Source of the DNA: Bacillota bacterium
Lineage (GTDB): Bacteria > Bacillota > Limnochordia > Darwinibacteriales > Darwinibacteriaceae
NCBI GenBank assembly: GCA_012520315.1
Contig: JAAYOM010000118.1
Location: 1 to 37,916 of the forward strand
Reading direction: 5' to 3'
Length of the DNA stretch: 37,916 nucleotides
Below are positions 1-6,870 of the stretch, in pieces (position 1 is the first letter of the stretch; the number at the start of each line of letters is the position of its first letter). Made by a program: the position numbers and the translations under genes. Below the pieces are notes generated by a model. That model ran no database searches. It worked only from the letters and a program-made list of their open reading frames with translations, and was not told the origin of the DNA.

Positions 1-1134
1 CTGACAGGCTTGGATCCTGCAGTAGCTCTGTTTACATCCGGTACTGGTACGCTTATTTTTCAGCTAATTACTAAAGGGAAGGTTCCTGCATACTTAGGAT
101 CCTCTTTTGCTTTTATTGCTCCAATTATTGCCGTAGCTGGGCAGTATGGGCTTCCCTATGCCATGGGCGGCGGGGTTGCTGTAGGTGTCGTCTACGCCAT
201 TGTGGCTCTGCTCATCGCCAGGCTGGGAACGAATTGGGTTGACCGGGTGCTCCCGCCTGTTGTAATTGGGTCTGTCATCATCGTCATCGGAATGGGCCTT
301 GCGGGCACTGCAGTAGACATGGCGGGCTTTGTTGAAGGGAGCTCCTTGGCAAGCCCTGACGTCCGGGTGGCACTGTTTACACTTCTGATAACTGTTGTGG
401 GGACCATGTTTTTTAAGGGTTTCCTCGCTGTAATTCCTATTTTGATTGGAATCGTGGCCGGTTATATTTTCGCAGTTACTCAGGGAGTAGTAGACTTTTC
501 ACCAGTTCGGGAAGCTGCCTGGATTGGTTTGCCTCAATTTATTGCGCCCAAGTTCAACCTGGTAGCCTTGTCAGTGATAGTCCCGGTTGCTCTTGTTTCT
601 ATAACCGAGCACTTAGGGGATGTCATGGTAATCAGTAAAGTTACAGGAAAGGATTATTATCACCAACCTGGCCTGCATCGCACGCTTCTGGGCGATGGAA
701 TCGCTACATCCTGGGCCGGATTGTGGGGCGGGCCGCCTAACACTACCTATGGCGAGAATGTTGGCGTCTTGGCTATCACTGGTGTTCACGATGTCTCAGT
801 AATTCGCACGGCAGCCATTATTGCAGTAGTGCTGTCATTCGTCCAGAAAATAGGAGCACTAATTTCGACTATTCCGACACCGGTTATGGGCGGCGTGTCA
901 ATTGTACTCTTTGGAATCATTGCTGCTTCGGGTTTGAGGACTCTGGTAGAAAGCGGCATCGACTACGGCAATAAACGCAACCTTGTCATTTCCTCCGTAA
1001 TCTTGGTTCTGGGAATTGGCGGAGCAGAGCTGAGCGTTGGTCCGTTAACTCTGCAAGGTATGGGTTTAGCAGCTTTGGTTGGAGTTCTCCTAAACCTCTT
1101 CCTTCCACAGAGGGACAAGCAGTCTGCTAAGTAA
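1..1134 (+). CDS. uraA: Uracil permease / nucleobase:cation symporter-2 (5' truncated)
   Basis: This is a membrane nucleobase transporter of the NCS2 family, most like uracil:H+ symporters (UraA/PyrP). The reading frame is open from base 1 and the first visible residues align at about residue 40 of E. coli UraA, so the true start and the first membrane segment lie upstream of the window. About 377 residues are visible, dominated by hydrophobic segments. Family marks are PAYLGSSFAFIAP near the start, the half-helix motif TEHLGD with its conserved glutamate, and GPPNTTYGENVGVLAITG with the second substrate-binding glutamate. The residue after EHLG is Asp, where E. coli UraA has His. A rho-independent terminator follows 22 bases after the stop. 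Its transcription unit lies outside the window, so regulation cannot be judged. Uracil is the likeliest substrate, but xanthine or another base cannot be excluded. Confidence 0.93.
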   Translation: MTGLDPAVALFTSGTGTLIFQLITKGKVPAYLGSSFAFIAPIIAVAGQYGLPYAMGGGVAVGVVYAIVALLIARLGTNWVDRVLPPVVIGSVIIVIGMGLAGTAVDMAGFVEGSSLASPDVRVALFTLLITVVGTMFFKGFLAVIPILIGIVAGYIFAVTQGVVDFSPVREAAWIGLPQFIAPKFNLVALSVIVPVALVSITEHLGDVMVISKVTGKDYYHQPGLHRTLLGDGIATSWAGLWGGPPNTTYGENVGVLAITGVHDVSVIRTAAIIAVVLSFVQKIGALISTIPTPVMGGVSIVLFGIIAASGLRTLVESGIDYGNKRNLVISSVILVLGIGGAELSVGPLTLQGMGLAALVGVLLNLFLPQRDKQSAK

Positions 1135-1155
1135 ACTGGCATGTCAGCAATAAAC

Positions 1156-1182
1156 AAAGAGGAGCGTTCAGCTCCTCTTTTT
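1156..1182 (+). terminator. Rho-independent terminator of the uracil permease gene
   Basis: A perfect 10-bp stem (AAAGAGGAGC / GCTCCTCTTT) with the 5-base loop GTTCA runs directly into a T run. It lies 22 bases past the permease stop. Confidence 0.9.
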
Positions 1183-1414
1183 CGCGCAGACCAAAGCAAA
1201 GACGGCTCTAGATAGACCCAACAGGCGTCAAATGCTGGCACATGTTTGTGTTGGTCCTCATTCACCAAGCAAGAAACGGAAGGCGAACTCCAGCCTTGCT
1301 CGTAGGCATATTGCTCTGTCTGCGTTTGAATCGTTCCTTCTTGGTTCGTTGGGCTATCTGACTTGCGGAGCTCCGCCTCATTGCTATTATGGGGACTGTC
1401 TCTGGAAAATATAC
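1183..1414. other. Gene-poor spacer, possible dispersed repeat
   Basis: No convincing gene is seen here. One plus-strand frame (1232-1435) is open for 67 codons. Its translation begins MLAHVCVGPHSPSKKRKA, has no ribosome-binding site, and runs into the 3' end of ytaF on the other strand. The composition looks non-coding. The stretch contains a perfect 12-bp palindrome GCGGAGCTCCGC at 1365-1376. I have a weak recollection of similar spurious reading frames recurring in clostridial genomes, so a dispersed intergenic repeat is possible but unproven. Confidence 0.3.
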
Positions 1415-2044
1415 TTATCCAAAAATGATTTTTAATAAACCGACAGCAATTACCAGCGCTCCCGGGAGCCAGCGCAGATCCCGCTTGAAGCGGGGAAGCG
1501 ACGTTAACGCTAAGACAACGCCTGCCTTAAGACCTAAAGCGATAAAGAAATAGCTTCCGATCATGACAGCAATAGTCGTTGACCAGATTGGCAGGCCGAG
1601 CATGGCAGCGCCGAAGCCTGCAGCTGCGGCATCCAAGGCCAAGGCTCCTCCAAGAATAAAGGCTTCCTCGCCAGAAATAGTCTGAGATTGATCACTGTCG
1701 GCCCGGAGAGGTTCCTGCCAAACTTCTATTATGAGACCTAGGACAGGGATACGCCAGTTAACTAGGATGCGAGAGCCTGAAGGGCGATAGCTTCGCCAGA
1801 GTTGATAGAGACCAAGCAGAACAAAGATCAATCCGCCTAATACTGTAGCTAAGCCAGAGCTGATGCGTTGTTCGAAAATCCAGCCCAATACCATGGAAAT
1901 CAATACAGACGAACCAGAGACAATGCTCAAAACGACCTTTGATACCAGGGGGATGGCAATGAAATTCATGCCATAGGTAACTCCGATGGTCAAAGAATCA
2001 AGACTAACTGCTACAGCAAGAAGGATAACGGGTATCCAGATCAA
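1415..2044 (-). CDS. ytaF: YtaF-family sporulation membrane protein
   Basis: This small polytopic membrane protein of the YtaF/MntP-like group is widespread in spore formers. Its molecular function is unknown; MntP relatives export manganese. About 209 residues are encoded. N-terminal helices contain the family pattern AVAVSLDSLTIGVTYG, and a second internal repeat has ALALDAAAAGFGAA, each with an Asp inside the membrane segment. A hydrophilic loop lies between the two halves. I chose the TTG start at 2044. A strong Shine-Dalgarno GGAGGAGG (2060-2053) sits about 8 bases before it. The in-frame ATG at 2062 overlaps that Shine-Dalgarno, has none of its own, and would lie about 5 bases after the predicted transcription start. 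The gene is monocistronic and converges on the uracil permease terminator region. Confidence 0.82.
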   Translation of the reverse strand: MIWIPVILLAVAVSLDSLTIGVTYGMNFIAIPLVSKVVLSIVSGSSVLISMVLGWIFEQRISSGLATVLGGLIFVLLGLYQLWRSYRPSGSRILVNWRIPVLGLIIEVWQEPLRADSDQSQTISGEEAFILGGALALDAAAAGFGAAMLGLPIWSTTIAVMIGSYFFIALGLKAGVVLALTSLPRFKRDLRWLPGALVIAVGLLKIIFG

Positions 2045-2073
2045 AGTTATAACCTCCTCCATATCACACTGAC

Positions 2074-2103
2074 ATTGTATGGTTTAGGTGGGGAGGACGT
2101 GAA
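2074..2103 (-). promoter_or_regulatory. Candidate sigma-A promoter of ytaF
   Basis: Read on the minus strand, TTCACG, an 18-base spacer and TACAAT lie just upstream of ytaF. Placement fits initiation at the TTG at 2044 rather than the upstream ATG. The -35 box is weak. Confidence 0.4.
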
Positions 2104-2133
2104 GTCGTACCAGGAGAATTATCTGTTATACTC

Positions 2134-2162
2134 TTGACATAGGCCCGCAAGAATGGTAATAT
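2134..2162 (+). promoter_or_regulatory. Sigma-A promoter of tRNA-Cys
   Basis: TTGACA (2134-2139), a 17-base spacer and TAATAT (2157-2162) form a near-consensus promoter. The -10 box ends 13 bases before the mature tRNA 5' end. It probably also transcribes the 44-codon gene behind the tRNA. Confidence 0.85.
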
Positions 2163-2175
2163 TTTAATGGCCTGA

Positions 2176-2250
2176 GGCGGCATAGCCAAGTGGTAAGGCA
2201 GAGCTCTGCAAAAGCTCCATTCCCCAGTTCGAATCTGGGTGCCGCCTCCA
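2176..2250 (+). tRNA. tRNA-Cys (GCA)
   Basis: A cloverleaf can be folded by eye. The acceptor stem is GGCGGCA / TGCCGCC. The anticodon stem GAGCT / AGCTC encloses the loop CTGCAAA, giving anticodon GCA at 2208-2210. The T arm has GTTCGAATC. The discriminator is T (U73), a cysteine tRNA identity base, and CCA is encoded at 2248-2250. The gene has its own promoter upstream and a small gene 33 bases downstream. Confidence 0.97.
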
Positions 2251-2283
2251 ATTTTATGTAGATTAGCGAAGGGAGGTCAAATC

Positions 2284-2418
2284 ATGGCTAAAGCAAAAAG
2301 AGGTAAGAATATCAAAACGCTAGGCTGGAGAGGGACCTGCCCTTCATGTAAGAAGACCGGAGTCAAGTTGCTCTGGGAGAAGGACGAGGTTAAAGTTTGC
2401 AAGGCGTGTGGAAAGTAG
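2284..2418 (+). CDS. 44-residue zinc-ribbon protein, unknown function
   Basis: This short gene encodes a 44-residue, strongly basic protein (about 13 Lys/Arg). It has two Cys-x-x-Cys pairs, CPSC at residues 19-22 and CKAC at 40-43, which should form a zinc ribbon. The N-terminus MAKAKRGKNIKTLGWRG is rich in Lys/Arg, like small ribosomal proteins. The ATG is preceded at good distance by GGGAGGT, and a terminator follows directly. It lies 33 bases behind tRNA-Cys with no separate promoter visible, so it is probably made from the tRNA transcript. I do not recognise the family with certainty. A ribosome- or RNA-associated role is inference from size, charge and zinc ribbon only. Confidence 0.75.
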   Translation: MAKAKRGKNIKTLGWRGTCPSCKKTGVKLLWEKDEVKVCKACGK

Positions 2419-2419
2419 T

Positions 2420-2442
2420 AAAACGGCGTGAGCCGTTTTTTT
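2420..2442 (+). terminator. Terminator after the 44-residue zinc-ribbon gene
   Basis: Stem AAAACGGC / GCCGTTTT with loop GTGA runs into a T tract, starting 2 bases after the stop. Confidence 0.88.
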
Positions 2443-2450
2443 CTTGCACA

Positions 2451-2484
2451 AAAATGACCCGGATGCTGCCATCCGGGTCATTTT
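2451..2484 (-). terminator. Terminator of rpsD (potentially bidirectional)
   Basis: A perfect 14-bp stem (AAAATGACCCGGAT and its complement) with a 6-base loop lies 19 bases after the rpsD stop on the minus strand. T runs occur on both sides, so it can also back up the preceding plus-strand terminator. Confidence 0.88.
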
Positions 2485-2503
2485 TTGCATTAATGTTCTG
2501 AAC

Positions 2504-3106
2504 TTATTTTGAGTAGAACTCGACAATTTCAGCTTCGTTAATATCTGGGTTAAGCTCATCTCTGCGAGGCAGACGAAGCAACTCACCAGTACGTGCGTTT
2601 TCGTCATAGCTGAGGTACTCGGGTACACTCGGGCGAACCTCCAAGGCGTCTTCAACGACGACTAGGTTGCGGCTCTTCTCCCTAAGGCCGATTACCTGAC
2701 CTACGCTAACGCGGTAACTTGGTATATCAACCTTCTTGCCGTCCACAGTAATGTGTCCATGGGTGACGAGCTGTCTTGCTCCTGCTCTAGTGCGGGCAAA
2801 TCCCAGGCGGAAGACTAGATTGTCCAAACGGGATTCCAAAAGAATCATGAAGTTTTCACCGGTGATGCCGGGCATCTTGGAAGCTTCCTGGAAAAGATTC
2901 TTAAATTGCTTTTCGCTTAAGCCATAGAGGAAACGTAGTTTTTGCTTTTCCTGTAACTGCAGTCCATAGTTGCTTTGCTTGCGGCGCTGATTTTGACCGT
3001 GCTGCCCAGGTGGGTAAGGACGTTTGCGCAGTTCTTTGCCTGTTTCGCTTAGGGAAAAGCCTAAACGTCGACTGATTTTCCACGTTGGTCCTGTATAACG
3101 TGACAT
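2504..3106 (-). CDS. rpsD: Small-subunit ribosomal protein S4
   Basis: S4 is a primary 16S rRNA-binding protein that nucleates assembly of the 30S body. The 200-residue product has normal length. It starts [16 protein letters not shown] and contains [11 protein letters not shown]. The S4 RNA-binding domain at about 90-150 includes [20 protein letters not shown] and [10 protein letters not shown]. The N-terminal region lacks the four zinc cysteines, so this is the zinc-free (C-minus) form. The gene stands alone rather than in the S13-S11-S4-alpha operon, as in Bacillus subtilis. The leader of about 70 bases between promoter and ATG may carry S4 autoregulation, but I cannot fold a known motif with confidence. 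The Shine-Dalgarno GGAGAG is at normal distance. Confidence 0.97.
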   Translation of the reverse strand: MSRYTGPTWKISRRLGFSLSETGKELRKRPYPPGQHGQNQRRKQSNYGLQLQEKQKLRFLYGLSEKQFKNLFQEASKMPGITGENFMILLESRLDNLVFRLGFARTRAGARQLVTHGHITVDGKKVDIPSYRVSVGQVIGLREKSRNLVVVEDALEVRPSVPEYLSYDENARTGELLRLPRRDELNPDINEAEIVEFYSK

Positions 3107-3180
3107 GTACTTCTCTCCAATCTCAAACTAGTGTTCTTGTAATTTCCCAAAGCAGCCGCGCCTTGTTAATCTACCTTCCT

Positions 3181-3208
3181 AGAATACCATATTTTCTAAG
3201 ATTTGCAA
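3181..3208 (-). promoter_or_regulatory. Candidate rpsD promoter
   Basis: On the minus strand TTGCAA, a 16-base spacer and TATTCT lie about 75 bases upstream of the rpsD start. TTGCAA is its own reverse complement and may also serve the ku promoter facing the other way. Confidence 0.55.
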
Positions 3209-3232
3209 GGGTAATTTCGCCTCCGATACACT
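3203..3232 (+). promoter_or_regulatory. Candidate promoter of the ku-ligase-polymerase operon
   Basis: TTGCAA (3203-3208), an 18-base spacer and TACACT (3227-3232) lie 28 bases upstream of the ku ATG. The -35 hexamer is palindromic and would be shared with the divergent rpsD promoter. The -10 box matches consensus at 4 of 6 bases. Confidence 0.4.
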
Positions 3233-3260
3233 AAACTAAGCAAAAAGAGGGTGCAAGCCT

Positions 3261-4061
3261 ATGAGAAGCATGTGGAACGGTTCACTTTCTTTTGGCCTAG
3301 TGAACATTCCGGTCAAAATGTATACTGCAACCCAGGCAAAGGATCTGCGTTTTAACCAGTTGCACAGTCTGTGCCATACCCCCATTAAGTACGAAAAGGT
3401 GTGCCCTAACTGTCAGCAGGCGGTGCCAGGAGAGGAAATCGTCCGGGGTTATCAGTATGAACGGGGGCGTTATGTAATCATCGAGGACGAAGAATGGGAC
3501 AGCTTCACCGCAAAATCCAGCCGCACGGTGGATATCCTGCGTTTCGTGGAGCTTAGTGAAATCGATCCTATTTATTATAACAAAACGTATTACCTCGAGC
3601 CGGCAGAAACAGGGGGTAAGGCCTATGCACTTCTCAGTCAGGCCCTGTCCATTTCCGGCAAGATTGCGGTCGCTGAAATTACGGTTCGCTCTAAGCCTTC
3701 GTTAGCTGTAATCAGGGTATATCATGGGATCTTAGCCCTGGAAACGATCTATTACCCCGACGAAATCCGGGAATATGCCCTGCTTTCCCTGCCGCAAGTT
3801 CAAGTCCAAGACAGGGAGCTGGAAATGGCCATGTCTCTAATTAATAGTCTAACCGAGCCCTTTAAACCGGAAAACTACAGTGATGAACGGCGTTTACGGC
3901 TCCAAGATCTTATTCAGGCAAAAATCTACGGGCAAGAGACTGTTCAGGTGGAGAAAAAAGAAGATGAAGTTGCTCCAGTCGACCTCCTAGCCGCTCTGCA
4001 AGCATCCATCCAGGCTCAGCAAGAGAAAATGGGTGACAGCTCTGGAGAGTATAGGCATTGA
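3261..4061 (+). CDS. ku: Ku, DNA end-binding protein of bacterial NHEJ
   Basis: Ku forms a homodimeric ring on double-strand break ends and recruits the ligase. The 266-residue product has normal length for a short bacterial Ku. It opens with the family signature SMWNGSLSFGLVNIPVKMY, followed by the paired-cysteine segment HTPIKYEKVCPNC and GYQYERGRYVIIEDEEW. The conserved YYLEP comes next, and the LINSL...KPENYSDERRLRLQDLI region closes the core. The C-terminal tail is short and acidic/polar, without the long Lys-rich extension of some actinobacterial Ku proteins. The ATG follows AGAGGG. The stop overlaps the TTG start of the ligase gene by 3 bases, so the two are translationally coupled. 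The context of dedicated ligase and polymerase genes makes the assignment very secure. Confidence 0.97.
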   Translation: MRSMWNGSLSFGLVNIPVKMYTATQAKDLRFNQLHSLCHTPIKYEKVCPNCQQAVPGEEIVRGYQYERGRYVIIEDEEWDSFTAKSSRTVDILRFVELSEIDPIYYNKTYYLEPAETGGKAYALLSQALSISGKIAVAEITVRSKPSLAVIRVYHGILALETIYYPDEIREYALLSLPQVQVQDRELEMAMSLINSLTEPFKPENYSDERRLRLQDLIQAKIYGQETVQVEKKEDEVAPVDLLAALQASIQAQQEKMGDSSGEYRH

Positions 4062-4981
4062 GTTTGCACCGCTACCGGCCTATGCTGCCAGTGGATCAGC
4101 CTGCCCCACCTGATGATTTGGAGTTCATTCATGAAATTAAATGGGATGGATATCGGGTATTGGCTTACCTGGACGGAGATGTAAGACTGGAAAGCCGAAG
4201 GGGCCGAAATCTCAATCCTCTCTTTCCATCGGTGGCGGAAAGACTTAGTCAACTGGGTCTGCAAGCGGTCTTAGACGGTGAAGTTGTGGCACTAAACAAG
4301 GAAGGACAGGTTGATTTCTCGCTCCTTCAATCTCGCTGTCCTAAGAAACGCACGTGTTATATAGTTTTTGATGTACTCTTTCTTCAAGGTGAAGATTTTT
4401 GTGAAAGACCCTGGCTGGAGCGGCGGAAGTATCTCGAAAGCGTAATCACTAATCAGGGAACTGTCATGTTATCGCCTCTACTTCCTGGTTCTGCTGCAGA
4501 GAGCCTGTCATTTGCGGCTGAACATCACCTAGAGGGTATTGTCTCTAAAGATCGAAACTCACCCTATTTACCCGGAGTTCGCTCACCCGCATGGAGGAAA
4601 CAGAAGATTAGGCGGAGCCTGGATTGCATAGTGATAGGCGTCAAAATGGGAAAGGGGCGCATTCGTTCCCTGGCTGCTGCGGTGTATCGAAGCGACGGTT
4701 CATTGCTCTACCTAGGCAATGTGGGAAGCGGATTCAGCCTGCGGGAGCTGGACTTTATCCGCAAAGCCATAGACATTCTGCCCAGAACTCCTCGCTGCCT
4801 TTGCACCAATCCTCCAGGCGCGCCGGGTGATTGGCTTTGGTTTAAGCCCCTATTGGTGCTGGAGGTTGAATACACTGAACTGACGCCGGCAAAACGTTTG
4901 CGCCACCCAGTATTTAGACGTTTTCGCTTCGATAAAGAGGCCAAGGATTGCCTGTTGGAGGAAGGTCCAGATGACAACTAA
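4058..4981 (+). CDS. ligD: ATP-dependent DNA ligase (LigD ligase-domain type)
   Basis: This ligase seals nicks at Ku-bound breaks. The 307-residue protein corresponds only to the ligase domain of LigD. The adenylation motif KWDGYR gives catalytic Lys28, and LDGEVV is a second nucleotidyltransferase motif. EGIVSKDRNSPY and WRKQKI are the later motifs. An OB-fold from about residue 190 contains GVKMGKGRI, and VLEVEYTELTP lies near the end. The start is TTG at 4058, overlapping the Ku stop (TGA 4059-4061), with GGAGAG upstream; a second in-frame TTG lies at 4064. The 3' end overlaps the polymerase gene by 11 bases. The phosphoesterase domain of multidomain LigD is missing here and is not encoded nearby. 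Confidence 0.95.
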   Translation: MSLHRYRPMLPVDQPAPPDDLEFIHEIKWDGYRVLAYLDGDVRLESRRGRNLNPLFPSVAERLSQLGLQAVLDGEVVALNKEGQVDFSLLQSRCPKKRTCYIVFDVLFLQGEDFCERPWLERRKYLESVITNQGTVMLSPLLPGSAAESLSFAAEHHLEGIVSKDRNSPYLPGVRSPAWRKQKIRRSLDCIVIGVKMGKGRIRSLAAAVYRSDGSLLYLGNVGSGFSLRELDFIRKAIDILPRTPRCLCTNPPGAPGDWLWFKPLLVLEVEYTELTPAKRLRHPVFRRFRFDKEAKDCLLEEGPDDN

Positions 4982-5864
4982 AAAGATAGTACAGGTGGAG
5001 GGAAAAGAGCTGCAGCTGTCCAATCTAGATAAGGTACTCTGGCCGAAAGCTGGCGTTACCAAGGCCAATTTGCTGGAGTATCATGCACGCCTTTTTCCCC
5101 TCACAAAAAGGCATTGGCAAGGCCGAGCCCTCACTGTCACCCGCTATCCTCACGGCATAGAGGGGGAGTTTTTCTTTCAAAAAAATATCCCTGCCTCAGC
5201 ACCGCCTTGGGTCCAAACTGCTAAGATTGAAGACACGAACTACGTTGTAGCAAATGACCTTGCGACCGTGTCCTGGCTGGCCAATCTGGCAGCAATAGAG
5301 TTTCACCCTTCGACTTATCTGGCTGCTCGCGCCGGGGTACCAAGCTATGCTATAATTGACTTGGATCCAACTGAACCGCAAGGTTATGCTGAGACTGTTG
5401 ATGCAGCCAGGCACTGCCGGGATGTCCTCTGCGAGATTGGTCTGCAGGGCTATCCTAAGCTATCGGGTGCAACAGGTATTCACATCTACATTCCCCTGCA
5501 GGCTCGCTACAATTTTCAGATTACAGCTCAGCTCGTCAAGTTCATCGGGATGACACTGCAGCGCCGCTATCCAGAGAAGTTTACGCTGGAAAGGCTTGTC
5601 AAAAAGAGGCATGGGGTGTATGTTGATTATCTTCAGAACCATCCCAGCAGGACTATTGTTGGCGTTTACAGCCCCAGGCCTACTTTGGAGGCAACCGTCT
5701 CAACGCCGATTCGGTGGGAGGATCTGAGTTATTATGAACCTAGGGACTTTACGGTGCACACTGTGCCGGAGTGGATAAAGGGTAGGGGTGATCTCTTTGA
5801 ACAGGTGTTTAGTCAGCCCCAATCCCTGGAGCACCTGCAAAATCCGGAGATTTTTCAGAAATAA
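4971..5864 (+). CDS. LigD-type NHEJ primase-polymerase (PolDom)
   Basis: This archaeo-eukaryotic primase superfamily polymerase fills gaps, preferentially with ribonucleotides, during bacterial end joining. The 297-residue stand-alone protein begins with the usual VEGKELQLSNLDKVLWP. The metal-binding DLDP motif is at about residues 130-133, and SGATGIHIYIP is at about 165-175 with its conserved His. The segment VYVDYLQNHPSRTIVGVYS with PRPTLEATVSTP holds the third acidic motif and the nucleotide-binding region. The ATG at 4971 lies inside the ligase gene. It is the last gene of the operon and no clear terminator follows; the infC promoter begins 8 bases after its stop. Separate ligase and polymerase genes resemble the split NHEJ sets of some Clostridia and archaea. 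Confidence 0.95.
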   Translation: MTTKKIVQVEGKELQLSNLDKVLWPKAGVTKANLLEYHARLFPLTKRHWQGRALTVTRYPHGIEGEFFFQKNIPASAPPWVQTAKIEDTNYVVANDLATVSWLANLAAIEFHPSTYLAARAGVPSYAIIDLDPTEPQGYAETVDAARHCRDVLCEIGLQGYPKLSGATGIHIYIPLQARYNFQITAQLVKFIGMTLQRRYPEKFTLERLVKKRHGVYVDYLQNHPSRTIVGVYSPRPTLEATVSTPIRWEDLSYYEPRDFTVHTVPEWIKGRGDLFEQVFSQPQSLEHLQNPEIFQK

Positions 5865-5871
5865 TCTTTCC

Positions 5872-5900
5872 TTGACGTTGATGAAATACTATGTTATACT
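5872..5900 (+). promoter_or_regulatory. Sigma-A promoter of infC-rpmI-rplT
   Basis: TTGACG (5872-5877), a 17-base spacer and TATACT (5895-5900) make a near-consensus promoter. It is followed by a structured leader of about 165 bases. Confidence 0.88.
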
Positions 5901-5906
5901 TCAAAC

Positions 5907-6042
5907 GTCAAAGCAGAAGCCACCGCTTCTCACCTTGTGACTGCGTGTTTTCAAGGTTAACCCTGATTAGTTTGCCCCATTTGTTGCGGGGTTCAATTAA
6001 GACGTTTGGGTGAAACGGGTGGCTGCTGCCGTCCGTTTTTTT
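5907..6042 (+). promoter_or_regulatory. L20-type leader with transcription attenuator upstream of infC
   Basis: In Bacillota, ribosomal protein L20 represses its own operon by binding such a leader and promoting termination. Three hairpins are visible before the terminator: AGAAGC / GCTTCT (5915-5930), CCTTG / CAAGG (5933-5956) and CCCC / GGGG (5975-5991). The terminator is ACGGGTGGC / GCCGTCCGT at 6015-6036 with a T7 tail, ending about 30 bases before infC. Competing pairing exists: CCACC (5920-5924) and TCACC (5930-5934) in the first hairpin region can pair with GGTGG and GGTGA in and just before the terminator stem, forming an antiterminator. The assignment to the L20 leader family rests on position and this architecture; a covariance search would settle it. 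Confidence 0.8.
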
Positions 6043-6072
6043 GTTATCACTAATACATGGAGGGGTGACATT

Positions 6073-6633
6073 ATTAGCAAAGAGTTAAGAGTGAATGATG
6101 CAATTCGGGCTCGGGAAGTAAGGGTTGTGGACGCCAACGGAGACCAACTCGGCATTATGAGTGCGCGTGAAGCATTGAGCATAGCCGGCGATCGCGGTCT
6201 GGATTTGGTCGAAGTTGCACCAAATGCCAAGCCGCCAGTCTGCCGAATCATGGACTATGGTAAACACAGATATGAGCAAAGTAAGCGTGACAAAGCTGCC
6301 AAGAAAAAACAGAAAGTCACGAATGTGAAAGAAATTCGCATGAGTCCCAAGATCGATGATCACGATTTTGAAGTAAAGCTCAGGGCTGCTGAACGTTTCA
6401 TTAAAGCTGGGGACAAAGTGAAAGTCTCTGTACGTTTTCGCGGCAGGGAGATTGTCCATTCTGATTTGGCCAAGACCAAACTGAATAAGCTGGCAGAACA
6501 ACTGAAAGATTTTGCCATGGTTGAACGTCCGCCGAAATTAGAAGGCCGTCAAATGATCGCAGTACTAGCCCCTAGAACCGATAGTCAAAAAGCAGAAGCT
6601 TCACACGCTGAAACTAAGGAAGCAAACAATTAG
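6073..6633 (+). CDS. infC: Translation initiation factor IF-3, AUU start
   Basis: IF3 binds the 30S subunit, keeps subunits apart and proofreads the initiator tRNA and start codon. The 186-residue product has the N-domain to about residue 75 ([42 protein letters not shown]). A basic linker (KAAKKKQK) follows, then the C-domain ([27 protein letters not shown]). A frame opens further upstream at a GTG at 6010, but it would start inside the attenuator stem. The conserved N-terminus and the Shine-Dalgarno GGAGGGGTG (6059-6067) point to ATT at 6073. An AUU start is the known autoregulatory feature of infC. A short Ala/Glu-rich tail extends past the usual C-terminus. Confidence 0.95.
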   Translation: MSKELRVNDAIRAREVRVVDANGDQLGIMSAREALSIAGDRGLDLVEVAPNAKPPVCRIMDYGKHRYEQSKRDKAAKKKQKVTNVKEIRMSPKIDDHDFEVKLRAAERFIKAGDKVKVSVRFRGREIVHSDLAKTKLNKLAEQLKDFAMVERPPKLEGRQMIAVLAPRTDSQKAEASHAETKEANN

Positions 6634-6647
6634 GAGGTGTGTTCAGC

Positions 6648-6845
6648 ATGGCAAAAATGAAGACCCACAGGGGTGCCGCCAAACGGTTCAAAGTTACAGG
6701 ATCCGGTAAGGTGATTAAGTTTAGTTCGCATAAGAGCCATATTCTAGAGAAAAAATCTGCAAAACGCAAGCGTCAACTGAGACATGGTCAAACGGCGAGC
6801 AAGGCCGATACCAAACGGGTACGGGACCTTCTGCCTTATAAATAG
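6648..6845 (+). CDS. rpmI: Large-subunit ribosomal protein L35
   Basis: L35 is a small, very basic 50S protein. The 65-residue product [20 protein letters not shown]... matches the family over its whole length, including [19 protein letters not shown] and a C-terminal DLLPYK. The ATG at 6648 is preceded by AGGAGGTG at 6632-6639, which overlaps the end of infC. A GTG three codons upstream (6639) lies within that site and is not used. It is co-transcribed with infC and rplT. Confidence 0.97.
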   Translation: MAKMKTHRGAAKRFKVTGSGKVIKFSSHKSHILEKKSAKRKRQLRHGQTASKADTKRVRDLLPYK

Positions 6846-6870
6846 ATTGGTTAATTAGGAGGAAAAGACA

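Noticed and set aside
963-1268. 101-codon minus-strand frame across the permease end and its terminator
   Set aside because: It passes through a strong terminator and is antisense to conserved permease sequence.
6010-6072. N-terminal extension of infC starting at a GTG
   Set aside because: It would be translated from the attenuator hairpin and has no family similarity; the ATT at 6073 has a strong Shine-Dalgarno and the conserved N-terminus.
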